DNA of 64,000 nucleotides from Maritimibacter harenae (GTDB lineage: Bacteria > Pseudomonadota > Alphaproteobacteria > Rhodobacterales > Rhodobacteraceae). Positions 44,220 to 52,759 of this stretch are shown piece by piece. Both the position numbers and the translations under genes were made by a program. Numbering within the stretch: position 1 is the stretch's first letter; every line of letters begins with the position of its first letter. Location: assembly GCF_009882975.1 (NCBI RefSeq), contig NZ_WTUX01000019.1:648639-712638 (forward strand). The letters are read 5' to 3'. The notes under the pieces are model-generated. The model worked only from the letters and a program-made list of their open reading frames with translations. It was not told where the DNA came from and made no database searches.

Positions 44220-44891
44220 TCAGTGACCCGCGGCGCGCACCACAGAAACGAGCGTGAGCCAGAGCACCGTGGCTTCCTGCCTGAACCCCGCGCGGCGGAT
44301 GTAGAGTGCGTCGCGGCGCGCCTTGGCCCGGAACGCGTCCATGCCTTCGGCGTATCCCAGCGTCACTTGCGCAAGCCCGCTGATGCCAGGACGCACCACG
44401 TGCCGTTCGCGGTAGCGCGGCACCGACATCGCGTATTCACAGGCGTGGGAATAGAGGTCGGGGCGCGGCCCGATGAAGCTCATGTCGCCCTTCAGCACGT
44501 TGATGACCTGCGGCAGCTCGTCCACCCGCAGCTTGCGCATCAGCCGGCCCAGCGGTGTGATCCGGTCGCGCTCGAGCCCGTCGTGCGCCTTGCGGGCGGT
44601 CGACGCGGCTTTGCGCATGCTGCGGAACTTGTAGATCTTGAAGGGCCGCATGTGGCGCCCCATCCGCTCCTGGCTGTAAAGCAGCGGGCCCGGATTGAGG
44701 AACGGGTTCAACACGAACAGCACGATCCCGCTCGCGATCATGACGGGCAGCAGCAGAATACCGAGGACGATGTCGTAAAAACGTTTGACAGCCCAGAAAA
44801 TTCGCTGGTGCGTCCCATTCCGTTTATTGATTATTTTGAACCGAGGGCTTTTTTCAAAATCTTCAGCCCAGTTGTCGACAAAAATCGTCAT
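44220..44891 (-). CDS. Undecaprenyl-phosphate sugar transferase (bacterial sugar transferase family)
   Basis: A 223-residue membrane-anchored glycosyl-1-phosphate transferase. One hydrophobic hairpin (FYDIVLGILLLPVMIASGIV) is followed by the catalytic core KIYKFRSM, DELPQVINVLKGDMSFIGPRP and RPGISGLAQV. Such enzymes load the first sugar onto undecaprenyl phosphate for exopolysaccharide or capsule. It is short, lacking the extra N-terminal helices of WcaJ/ExoY long forms. ATG 44891 starts the conserved part. The first third of the gene and its leader are visibly AT-richer than the surroundings. No other exopolysaccharide gene adjoins it. Confidence 0.88.
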   Translation of the reverse strand: MTIFVDNWAEDFEKSPRFKIINKRNGTHQRIFWAVKRFYDIVLGILLLPVMIASGIVLFVLNPFLNPGPLLYSQERMGRHMRPFKIYKFRSMRKAASTARKAHDGLERDRITPLGRLMRKLRVDELPQVINVLKGDMSFIGPRPDLYSHACEYAMSVPRYRERHVVRPGISGLAQVTLGYAEGMDAFRAKARRDALYIRRAGFRQEATVLWLTLVSVVRAAGH

Positions 44892-45145
44892 GGCGCGGCA
44901 CCCCTCCGCGTGATTTCTTAATAAATGATTTCCCCGGAAACCCAAAAAGCCGAAGGGCACGAATTAAGTCAAGGCGACGGCGCGCGAATTCCCTTCAGGG
45001 CATACCAAAGAGTGTTCCCCTTTGTATAGGTGCCAAAAACCTTACCAAATTATTGAGGCCCTGACGTCCGTTTGATCCAAAATGGAGTTGGAATTCGGCG
45101 GTGGCCGGGACGTGATTTGGCGACCGGCACGCCCGATTCGGTGGC
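44892..45145. other. AT-rich non-coding gap of 254 bp
   Basis: Between the start of the sugar transferase gene and the end of the ATPase gene lies non-coding DNA that is clearly AT-richer than the window, with runs such as TTTGTATAGG and ACCAAATTATTG. It probably holds the sugar transferase promoter and binding sites. No ORF is seen. Confidence 0.5.
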
Positions 45146-47773
45146 TTATCCTTCGCGGCCCCTGCCGATCGCGATGGCCGCTTGGCCGATGATCAGCGGG
45201 ACGATGCTGAACGCACCGGCGCACAGCAGTCCGGTCCAGCCGGGGAAGGGAAGTCTCAGCACGTCGGACAGGAGGGGGATCGAAACGGCGCCCCCGACGA
45301 GGGCCAGGCACAGGGCGAGCGCACCCCAGACGTAGGGGTTGGCCACGATGTCGTTGCGCCAGGCCGTCGTATCCGTCGCGCGCACGTTGAACACGTTCCA
45401 GAGCTGGCCGGCGGCAAGCGTGAGGAAGGCCACGGTCACCGCTGCCGGGGCCGGCACGTCGAGGCCGAAAAGGGCGAAGCCGAACGCGCCCAGCGTGGCG
45501 AGGGTCAGCGACAGGCCCAGAAGACCCACGCGCCACCACTGCGGGCCCGCCATGATCGCCTCGTCCGGGTCGCGCGGCGGACGCTGCATCTCGCGCCCGT
45601 CGCCCTTGCCCAGCCCAAGCGCGAAGGCCGGGAAGACATCTGTCACGAGATTCAGGAACAGGATCTGAAGGGGCAGGAGCGGTGTCGGCAGGCCGATGGC
45701 GACCGCGAGCCCGACAATGGCGACCTCTGACAGGTTGCACGACATCAGGTAGACCACGAACTTGCGGATGTTGGCGAAGATGATCCGGCCCTGCCGCACC
45801 GCTTCGATGATCGTCGTGAAGTCGTCGTCGCGCAGCACCATGTGGGCGGCCTCCTGCGCAACCTGGGTGCCGCGTTGGCCCATCGCGATGCCGATGTCCG
45901 CTTTCTTGAGCGCCGGGGCGTCGTTCACGCCGTCCCCGGTCATCGCGACCACCTGGCCTTCGTCCTGGTAGAAGGCCACGAGGGCAAGCTTGGTGGCCGG
46001 GGCGATGCGCGCGAAGACATGGGTTCGCCGCAGGAGATCGCGGGTTTCGTCGGCCGCGGTCGCAGGATCGAAACCGTCCAGTTCGTCTCCGCCAAGAACC
46101 GGGGCGTCGGCGGCGGCGATCCCGGCGTCCGCAGCGATGCGCGCGGCAGTGTCCGCGTGGTCGCCCGTGACCATGATCACGTCGATCCCGGCGCTTCGGC
46201 AGGCCTCGATCGCGCCGGGGATTTCGGCGCGCAGCGGGTCGGACAGGCAGGCGATGCCGACCAGCGTCAGGTCGTCGTAGGGCTCGTCCGACCCGGATCC
46301 GGTCGTCTTGGTGGCGAGGGCGAGGTTGCGAAAGCCCGCCTGTGCCGCCCGGCTCGCCCGCTCGACCCATTCTTCCCGGTCCTCCGCGGTCAGGCGGCCG
46401 GGGCCGTCCGCGCCCGCCACGCGCGTGCAAAGGGGCAGGAGAGCCTCTGGCGCCCCCTTCACGGCAAAGAGGTAGCCCGCCTCGACGGCATGGACGGTGG
46501 CCATCATCCGGTGCGTCGGGTCGAAGGCGTGCTGCGTGGTCGGATCGGGGTCGGCAACGTCGACCCGGGCTTCTCGGGCCGCGCGCAATAGCGCGAGTTC
46601 CATTGGGTCGCCCGCGCCCTTCTCGCCGTCACCGTCCAGCTCCGCGCTGGTGCACAGCGCCCCGATGCGCAGCGCCAGGCCGAGCGTCGTCCCGGCGGGT
46701 CCCTCGGAGGGAAAGGGCTGGTCGCCGTCCGCCAAGAGGTATCGCTCCACGCTCATGCGGTTCTCGGTCAGGGTGCCGGTCTTGTCGGTCAGGATCAGCG
46801 TGGTGGCCCCCAACGTCTCGACCGAGGACAGGCGGGTGATCAGCGCATTGCGCCGCGCCATGCGCCACATGCCGCGTGCGAGCGTCAGGGTCGCGACCAC
46901 CGGCAACCCCTCGGGGATCGCGGCGACGGCAAGGGCCACGCCGGTCTGGATCATGGTTCCGATGTCGTGCCCGCGCGCGATTCCGGCCGCGATCATGGCG
47001 CCCGCAAGCACCAGCGTCAGCCAGATCAACCGCCGTCCGAGTTGCTCGAGCCTGACCTCGAGCGGCGATACGCCCGATTCCGCCTCGAGCGCGAGGCCGG
47101 TGATGTGGCCGAGCTCGGTGGCCATGCCGGTCGCCACGACGACGCCAAGCCCCGTGCCCCGGGTGACGGCGGTGCCCTTGAAGGCCATGTTGACGCGGTC
47201 GCCCAATGCGGGCTTGCCGTCCAGGGGGTGCGTGGACTTGGTGACCGCGCCCGACTCGCCCGTCAGGACGGATTCGTCGCAGGTGAGGCCAGCCGCCTCG
47301 ATCAGCCGCAGATCCGCGGTCACGACGTCACCGGCCTCGAGCACCACGAGGTCGCCGGGGACCACGTCGCGCGCATCGATCATCCGGTCGGAGCCGTCGC
47401 GGCGCACGCGCGTGCGGACCTCGCCGAAATGGATGAGCGCTTCCATCGACCGGGCCGCGCGGTACTCGGTCCAGAAGCCGATGGCGGTGTTGAGCACGAG
47501 GACGAGCAGGATCGCCGCCGCTTCGACCATGTCGCCGATGACGAAGGAAAAGACGACCGCGGCGGCGAGCAGCCAGATTATGACGCTCTTGAGCTGATGG
47601 CCCAGGATCTGTGCGATGCTGCGCGGTTTCTGCTGGCGCAGACGATTGGGACCTGCCTCGCGCAGGCGCGCCTCGGCTTCGTGCGCCGACAAGCCCCGGT
47701 CCGCGTCGGCGGACAGGCGCGCGCAGACCTCGTCCGCCGCCAGCGCGTGTGGCGTCTCGACCGTCGGGATCAT
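45146..47773 (-). CDS. Cation-transporting P-type ATPase (P2 type, Ca2+ ATPase-like)
   Basis: An 875-residue P-type pump with the phosphorylation motif LTDKTGTLTENRM, the actuator TGES (VLTGESGAV), hinge TGDGVNDAPALKKAD and the membrane-four PEGLP motif (AAIPEGLPVVATLTL) seen in Ca2+, Mn2+ and related P2 ATPases. The N-terminal cation ATPase domain (LSAHEAEARLREAGPNRL) and C-terminal six-helix domain are complete. ATG 47773 is preferred over TTG 47785. It follows a 115-aa gene on the same strand by 74 bp and forms a unit with it, divergent from ppsA. The ion is not certain. Confidence 0.9.
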   Translation of the reverse strand: MIPTVETPHALAADEVCARLSADADRGLSAHEAEARLREAGPNRLRQQKPRSIAQILGHQLKSVIIWLLAAAVVFSFVIGDMVEAAAILLVLVLNTAIGFWTEYRAARSMEALIHFGEVRTRVRRDGSDRMIDARDVVPGDLVVLEAGDVVTADLRLIEAAGLTCDESVLTGESGAVTKSTHPLDGKPALGDRVNMAFKGTAVTRGTGLGVVVATGMATELGHITGLALEAESGVSPLEVRLEQLGRRLIWLTLVLAGAMIAAGIARGHDIGTMIQTGVALAVAAIPEGLPVVATLTLARGMWRMARRNALITRLSSVETLGATTLILTDKTGTLTENRMSVERYLLADGDQPFPSEGPAGTTLGLALRIGALCTSAELDGDGEKGAGDPMELALLRAAREARVDVADPDPTTQHAFDPTHRMMATVHAVEAGYLFAVKGAPEALLPLCTRVAGADGPGRLTAEDREEWVERASRAAQAGFRNLALATKTTGSGSDEPYDDLTLVGIACLSDPLRAEIPGAIEACRSAGIDVIMVTGDHADTAARIAADAGIAAADAPVLGGDELDGFDPATAADETRDLLRRTHVFARIAPATKLALVAFYQDEGQVVAMTGDGVNDAPALKKADIGIAMGQRGTQVAQEAAHMVLRDDDFTTIIEAVRQGRIIFANIRKFVVYLMSCNLSEVAIVGLAVAIGLPTPLLPLQILFLNLVTDVFPAFALGLGKGDGREMQRPPRDPDEAIMAGPQWWRVGLLGLSLTLATLGAFGFALFGLDVPAPAAVTVAFLTLAAGQLWNVFNVRATDTTAWRNDIVANPYVWGALALCLALVGGAVSIPLLSDVLRLPFPGWTGLLCAGAFSIVPLIIGQAAIAIGRGREG

Positions 47774-47847
47774 GATGTTCCGCAACCCGTTCTACCGCTC
47801 ATCAAGGCAGTCTTCCCGATGATCGCGACGTCGGCAATGGCCGGCGG

Positions 47848-48195
47848 TCATCCGGTGTAGGCAAGCGCCTTCAGAAGCGCGGCGAGGAGCGCGTGGGGCA
47901 GGGTGGGTCCGCGTCCGACGCCAAGGTACTCGTCGTCGTCGCGCGAGGCGGACTGGCGCAGGGCGCAGGTCCAATGCCCGTTGGGCTGCCGCGCGACGCC
48001 TTCCATCGACACGCTCCAGCCGGTCCGGCATTCGGATACCAGCGCCAGCACGTCGTCCGTGCGGTCCAGCGCGGCGCGCTCGATGCCGGCGCCGATGGCG
48101 TCGGTCAGGGCCTCCTGCACCCGCTCCGCAAGCGCGTCGTCGAGGGCAAGCGCGGCTTCGACTTCGTGGGCCAGGTTGGCAAGCGTTTCGTTCAT
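47848..48195 (-). CDS. Acidic hypothetical protein (115 aa) upstream of the P-type ATPase
   Basis: ATG 48195 opens a 115-residue protein with an Ala- and Glu-rich helical first half (LAHEVEAALALDDALAERVQ) and a second half with GWSVSMEGVARQPNGHW, followed by SASRDDDEYLG and ending in a helix LPHALLAALLKALAYTG. It has no signal peptide and is acidic. I do not recognise a family. It lies 74 bp upstream of the ATPase gene on the same strand and 121 bp from the divergent ppsA start, with the FNR-like box in that gap. It may be a regulator or accessory of the pump. The frame extends further upstream to 48507, but this overlaps ppsA and is rejected. Confidence 0.65.
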   Translation of the reverse strand: MNETLANLAHEVEAALALDDALAERVQEALTDAIGAGIERAALDRTDDVLALVSECRTGWSVSMEGVARQPNGHWTCALRQSASRDDDEYLGVGRGPTLPHALLAALLKALAYTG

Positions 48196-48244
48196 GGCAT
48201 GTCCTTTCGCCCCGGATCCTGCCCCGGCCCGGCGGCGTTCTGCC

Positions 48245-48258
48245 TTGAGGCAGATCAA
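48245..48258. promoter_or_regulatory. FNR-like box in the ATPase/ppsA divergent promoter
   Basis: TTGAGGCAGATCAA matches TTGAT-N4-ATCAA at all but one fixed position. It lies 59 bp before the ppsA start and 50 bp before the start of the 115-aa gene, so either or both units could be oxygen-regulated. Confidence 0.65.
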
Positions 48259-48316
48259 TGCAGGGCGCCCGCGCATCCCTACCGTGGCCCTCACCTTGAG
48301 ACGGGAAGGACCGGGC

Positions 48317-50695
48317 ATGGCACGTGAAGCCGAAGTCATCGCATTCGAAAAGCTGCGCCGCGCCGACGTGGCGATCGTGGGCGGCAAGAATTCGTCCCTG
48401 GGCGAAATGGTGCAGTCGCTGGGCGACATGGGAATCCGCGTGCCGCCGGGCTTCGCGACCACCGCCAACGCCTTTCGCCGGTTCATCGAGGAGAACGACC
48501 TCGCCACGGTGATCCGCGATACGCTGGCGGCCTATGCGGACGGGCGCATGACGCTTCACAAGGCGGGCGAGACGATCCGGGCGGCCATCGTCGCGGGCCA
48601 TTGGCCCGAGGAGACCGAGGCAGAGATCCGGGAGGCCTACCGCGCCCTGTCCAAGCGGGCGGGGAGCGACGACGTGTCGGTCGCCGTGCGCTCCAGCGCG
48701 ACGGCGGAAGATCTGCCGGACGCGAGCTTCGCGGGCCAGCAGGAGACCTTTCTCAACGTGGTGGGCGAGGATGCGCTGCTCGTCGCCTGCCGCAAATGCT
48801 TCGCCTCGCTCTTCACCGACCGCGCGATTTCCTATCGCGAGGCCAAGGGGTTCGATCACCTCCAGGTCGCGCTGTCGGTCGGCGTGCAGCAGATGGTGCG
48901 CTCGGACATCGGGGGGTCGGGCGTCATGTTCTCGATCGACACCGAGACGGGCTTCGACAAGGTCGTGCTGATCGACGCGGTCTGGGGTCTGGGCGAGAAC
49001 ATCGTGCAGGGCATCGTGACGCCCGACGCCTACCAGGTCTACAAGCCGTTCCTCGACGACCCGGCCCTGTCCCCGATCATCGAGAAGAAGCGCGGGGCCA
49101 AGGAAAAGAAGATGATCTACGCGGGCGCGGGGGAGGAAAACCCCGTGCGCAACGTGCCCACGTCCAAGGCCGAGCGCGCGCGCTTCGTCCTGACGGACGA
49201 CGAGGTGATCGCGCTCGCCCGAATGGCCGCGACGATCGAAACGCACTACGGCGTGCCGATGGACATGGAATGGGCGAAGGACGGGGTCACCGGCGAGCTC
49301 TTCATCGTCCAGGCGCGCCCCGAAACGGTGCAGTCGCAGGCGGGCGCCTTGTCGCTCCACCGCTTCTCGGTCGGCGCGCATGGCGACACGGTGGTGAGCG
49401 GGCTGGCGGTCGGTGACAAGGTCGCGACGGGCCGTGTCTGCCTCATCGACAGCCCGGAAGATATCGACAACTTCGTCGACGGGGCCGTGCTGGTCACCGC
49501 GAACACCGACCCGGACTGGGTGCCGGTGATGAAGCGCGCGTCGGCCATCGTCACCGATCACGGCGGGCGCACGAGCCATGCGGCCATCGTGAGCCGCGAA
49601 CTGGGCGTGCCCGCTGTCGTGGGCTGCGAGAACGCGACCTACCTGCTGCACGACGAGCAGGAGGTGACGGTGAGCTGCGCCGAGGGGGACGTGGGCTTCG
49701 TCTATGACGGAACGGCCGAGGTCACGGTCGAGGACCTGGACCTGTCCGACCTGCCGGAAACGAAAACGAAGGTGATGCTGAACCTCGCCAACCCCGCGAC
49801 CGCGGCGCGCTGGTGGCGGTTGCCGGCGGACGGGATCGGGCTGGCCCGCATGGAATTCGTCGTCGCGAACACGATCCGCGTTCACCCCGAGGCGCTGATC
49901 CATTTCGACAAGGTCGAGGACGAAGACGAACGCGCCGAGATCGAGGCGCTGACCGAAGGCTACGACGACAAGACCGACTATTTCGTGGACCGGCTGGCGC
50001 TTGGGCTCGCGCGGCTGGCCGCCGTGGCCTACCCGAACCCGATGATCCTCAGGATGAGCGACTTCAAGACCAACGAATACGCCGACCTGCTGGGCGGCGC
50101 GCCGTTCGAGCCGGTCGAGGCCAACCCGATGATCGGTTGGCGGGGCGCGTCGCGTTATTACGACCCGGCCTATCGTGACGGCTTCCGGCTGGAATGCCGC
50201 GCGGTGCGCAGGCTGCGCGAAGAGATCGGGTTCGACAACGTGATGGTGATGATCCCCTTCTGCCGCACGCCCGAGGAGGCCGACCGGGTCATCGCGGTCA
50301 TGGAAGAGGAAGGGCTGGTGCGCGGCAAGAACGGTCTCCAGACCTACGTCATGTGCGAGGTGCCCTCGAACGTGGTGCTTGCCGAGGATTTCGCGGCCCG
50401 TTTCGATGGTTTCTCGATCGGGTCGAACGACCTGACGCAGCTCACGCTCGGGATCGACCGTGACAGCGACAAGCTGGCCCCCTTGTTCGATGAACGCCAC
50501 CCGGCGGTGGAGTGGATGATCCGCACGGTGATCGAGAAGGCGCACGGGGCCGGGGCCAAGGTCGGCCTGTGCGGCCAGGCCCCGTCGAACTACCCGGAAT
50601 TCGCGCGGGTGCTCGTCGATGCCGGGATCGACTCGATCTCGGTGGTGCCCGACAGTTTCGTGCATGTGAAACGGCACGTGGCCGACGCGGAGTAG
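48317..50695 (+). CDS. ppsA: Phosphoenolpyruvate synthase
   Basis: A 792-residue enzyme (same length as E. coli PpsA) converting pyruvate, ATP and water to PEP, AMP and phosphate. The ATP-grasp N-terminus (VGGKNSSLGEMVQSL; VAVRSSATAEDLPDASFAGQ), the phosphohistidine domain TDHGGRTSHAAIVSRELG and the C-terminal PEP-binding part with GLCGQAPSN are complete. It supports gluconeogenesis from C2/C3 compounds. GGAAGGACCGGGC precedes ATG 48317. Unlike in enterobacteria, no ppsR-type regulator gene is adjacent. Confidence 0.96.
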   Translation: MAREAEVIAFEKLRRADVAIVGGKNSSLGEMVQSLGDMGIRVPPGFATTANAFRRFIEENDLATVIRDTLAAYADGRMTLHKAGETIRAAIVAGHWPEETEAEIREAYRALSKRAGSDDVSVAVRSSATAEDLPDASFAGQQETFLNVVGEDALLVACRKCFASLFTDRAISYREAKGFDHLQVALSVGVQQMVRSDIGGSGVMFSIDTETGFDKVVLIDAVWGLGENIVQGIVTPDAYQVYKPFLDDPALSPIIEKKRGAKEKKMIYAGAGEENPVRNVPTSKAERARFVLTDDEVIALARMAATIETHYGVPMDMEWAKDGVTGELFIVQARPETVQSQAGALSLHRFSVGAHGDTVVSGLAVGDKVATGRVCLIDSPEDIDNFVDGAVLVTANTDPDWVPVMKRASAIVTDHGGRTSHAAIVSRELGVPAVVGCENATYLLHDEQEVTVSCAEGDVGFVYDGTAEVTVEDLDLSDLPETKTKVMLNLANPATAARWWRLPADGIGLARMEFVVANTIRVHPEALIHFDKVEDEDERAEIEALTEGYDDKTDYFVDRLALGLARLAAVAYPNPMILRMSDFKTNEYADLLGGAPFEPVEANPMIGWRGASRYYDPAYRDGFRLECRAVRRLREEIGFDNVMVMIPFCRTPEEADRVIAVMEEEGLVRGKNGLQTYVMCEVPSNVVLAEDFAARFDGFSIGSNDLTQLTLGIDRDSDKLAPLFDERHPAVEWMIRTVIEKAHGAGAKVGLCGQAPSNYPEFARVLVDAGIDSISVVPDSFVHVKRHVADAE

Positions 50696-50795
50696 GGGAC
50701 GTGATCGCGCCGGGCGTCAGACACAATCATGGACATGAATGAGTGAATGAGAGAGACTGGAGCGACAGGCTTTTTCAACATCCGGGAGATGACCC

Positions 50796-51398
50796 ATGCG
50801 TATTTTCGCACCCCTGCTGACCGTCGCCGCCGCCACCATCGTGGGCATCGCCCAGGCCGAGCCGGTCGGCATCACCAAGGACATGATGAGCGTCGAGGTC
50901 CAGACGCCGGATGGTCCCGTCGAGATTTCCCGCGTGCAGGACAACGAGGCGGTGATCGAGGGCGAATTCGCCAAGATCGCGCGCCCGTGCCCGGTTTTCT
51001 GCATCCAGCCGATCATTCCCGCCGAAGGCGTGACGCCGATCGGCGAGCTCGAGGTTCTCGAGTTCCTGAATGACCCGGCGGTGGTGGTCGTCGATGGGCG
51101 CGTGCCCCGGGACTTCGCCGGCGGGGCGATCCCGGGCGCGGTCAACATCCCCTACACCGAAGCCGCCGACCGGCTGGGTGAACTGGGCTGCGAGCCGGAC
51201 TTCGATGGCTGGATCTGCGACGGCGAGGACGTGAAATCGGTCGCGCTCTATTGCAACGGGCCGTGGTGCGGACAATCCCCGACCGCTGCCCGCCGGATGA
51301 TCGAGGCGGGCTACCCGGCCGACAAGATCTACTACTACCGTGGCGGGATGCAGAACTGGCGGATGCTGGGCCTGACCGTTTCGGACCCGACCGAGTAG
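50796..51398 (+). CDS. Periplasmic rhodanese-domain protein
   Basis: A 200-residue protein with a signal peptide (FAPLLTVAAATIVGIAQAEP). An upstream cysteine-rich strip (ARPCPVFCIQP) comes before one rhodanese domain: VVVDGRVPRDFAGGAIPGAVN, YCNGPWCGQSPTAA carrying the active-site cysteine, and YYYRGGMQNWRMLGL at the end. Rhodaneses move sulfane sulfur or serve as thiol relays. Here it should work in the periplasm. The gene follows ppsA by 100 bp on the same strand and converges on the glutamate dehydrogenase gene. The substrate is unknown. Confidence 0.85.
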   Translation: MRIFAPLLTVAAATIVGIAQAEPVGITKDMMSVEVQTPDGPVEISRVQDNEAVIEGEFAKIARPCPVFCIQPIIPAEGVTPIGELEVLEFLNDPAVVVVDGRVPRDFAGGAIPGAVNIPYTEAADRLGELGCEPDFDGWICDGEDVKSVALYCNGPWCGQSPTAARRMIEAGYPADKIYYYRGGMQNWRMLGLTVSDPTE

Positions 51399-51408
51399 GC
51401 CTTACCGC

Positions 51409-52716
51409 TCACGTATCCTCGAAATAGGCCTGCGTCCCGCGCGCTTCCACCGATTGCGCGATACGGCGCAGGCCGTGGACGTAGGCCGCGTCGCGCAGCG
51501 ACAGGTTCATCTCGTTGTGGAGCGCCCAGATCGCCTGGGCTTCGGTCTCCATCGTCGACTTCAGCTGGTCGCGCACGCGGGATTCGTCCCAGTAGAAGCC
51601 CGACCGGTTCTGCACCCATTCCAGGTGCGACACCGTCACCCCGCCGGCATTGGCGAGGATGTCGGGAATGATCTTGAAGCCCTTCTCGGCCAGCTTGGTG
51701 TCTGCCTCGGGCGAAATCGGGCCGTTGGCCATCTCGAGGATGATGGGGGCCTTGATGCGCTCCCAGTTGTCCATCGTGATCTGGCGTTCCAGCGCGGCGG
51801 GGATGAGAATGTCGCAGTCGAGCTCCAGCAGCTCAGCGTTCGTGATCTCGCGGGTCGAGCCGTGCCCGGCCGCCCCGGTAACGCTGCCGGTTTCGTGCTT
51901 GTGCTGCATCACCGCCAGCGGATCGAGCCCTTCGGCGTCATATATTCCGCCCGAGGAATCGGTGACGGCGACGATGCGGTACCCGTCGGCGTGCAGGAGC
52001 TTGGCGCAATGGTAGCCCACGTTGCCGAAGCCCTGGATCGCGACCGTGGCGGTGTTCGGATCGATCTCGAGCACGCTTTCAAGCTGGCGCAGGGCGTAGT
52101 AGCCGCCGCGCGCCGTCGCATCCACGCGCCCCACGGTGCCGCCGAAGGCGAGCGGCTTGCCGGTGATCGCGCTGGGAGAAGCCTGGCCTGAGATCGAGCT
52201 GTATTCGTCCGACATCCAGGCGATGACGATGCCATTGGTGTACATGTCTGGCGCCATGATGTCGCGGTCCTGCCCGATGAAGGGAGCGAAGGCCTCGATA
52301 TAGGCGCGGCTGAGACGTTCGAGCTCGACCGTCGACAGCGCCTTCGTGTCGACGCAGACGCCGCCCTTGCCGCCACCGAAGGGAAGGTTCGCCACCGCGC
52401 ACTTGAAGGTCATCCAGAAGGCGAGCGTCTCGACCTCGTCGCGGCTCACGTTGGCATGGAAGCGCACGCCGCCCTTGGTGGGACCGCGCCGGTCGTTGTA
52501 GCGGCAGCGCCAGGCCTTGAAGGCGCGGCGGCTGCCGTCGTCCATGCGGATCAGGAGCGTGGCGTAGAGCGTCTCGCGCGGGAGCTTGAGCTCCTCGAAC
52601 ACGTCCGGGTGGATGTTGAGCCGGTCGCAGGCGGCGCTCAGGCTCGACCGGGCCTTGCCCAGCATGCCCTCGTCTTCCCGTGCCGCGTTCGCGTCGCTGT
52701 TCTGGTCCGGTGCCAT
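51409..52716 (-). CDS. Glutamate dehydrogenase family protein (Glu/Leu/Phe/Val dehydrogenase)
   Basis: A 435-residue NAD(P)-dependent amino-acid dehydrogenase. KGGVRFHANVSRDEVETLAF and NLPFGGGKGGVCVD (with the catalytic lysine) form the catalytic domain, and VAIQGFGNVGYHCAKLLHADG is the nucleotide-binding Rossmann motif. It likely interconverts glutamate and 2-oxoglutarate. The length and GFGNVG pattern agree with the NAD-linked/archaeal-like type rather than the E. coli NADP form. The SLC13 transporter gene is 43 bp upstream on the same strand, so the two may be co-transcribed. Confidence 0.93.
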   Translation of the reverse strand: MAPDQNSDANAAREDEGMLGKARSSLSAACDRLNIHPDVFEELKLPRETLYATLLIRMDDGSRRAFKAWRCRYNDRRGPTKGGVRFHANVSRDEVETLAFWMTFKCAVANLPFGGGKGGVCVDTKALSTVELERLSRAYIEAFAPFIGQDRDIMAPDMYTNGIVIAWMSDEYSSISGQASPSAITGKPLAFGGTVGRVDATARGGYYALRQLESVLEIDPNTATVAIQGFGNVGYHCAKLLHADGYRIVAVTDSSGGIYDAEGLDPLAVMQHKHETGSVTGAAGHGSTREITNAELLELDCDILIPAALERQITMDNWERIKAPIILEMANGPISPEADTKLAEKGFKIIPDILANAGGVTVSHLEWVQNRSGFYWDESRVRDQLKSTMETEAQAIWALHNEMNLSLRDAAYVHGLRRIAQSVEARGTQAYFEDT

Positions 52717-52759
52717 GTGGTCCTGTCCTTGTTGAACGTGTGTCTTGCGCCGGCGCCGG

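Noticed and set aside
47792..50677. Minus-strand open frame of 961 codons opposite ppsA
   Set aside because: A shadow of ppsA. It would also overlap the FNR-like promoter and the 115-aa gene.
50796..51398. Rhodanese-domain protein considered as the PQQ-system CxxCW protein
   Set aside because: The cysteines here are in CNGPWC and CPVFC, not CxxCW, and the PQQ-type genes are more than 10 kb away.
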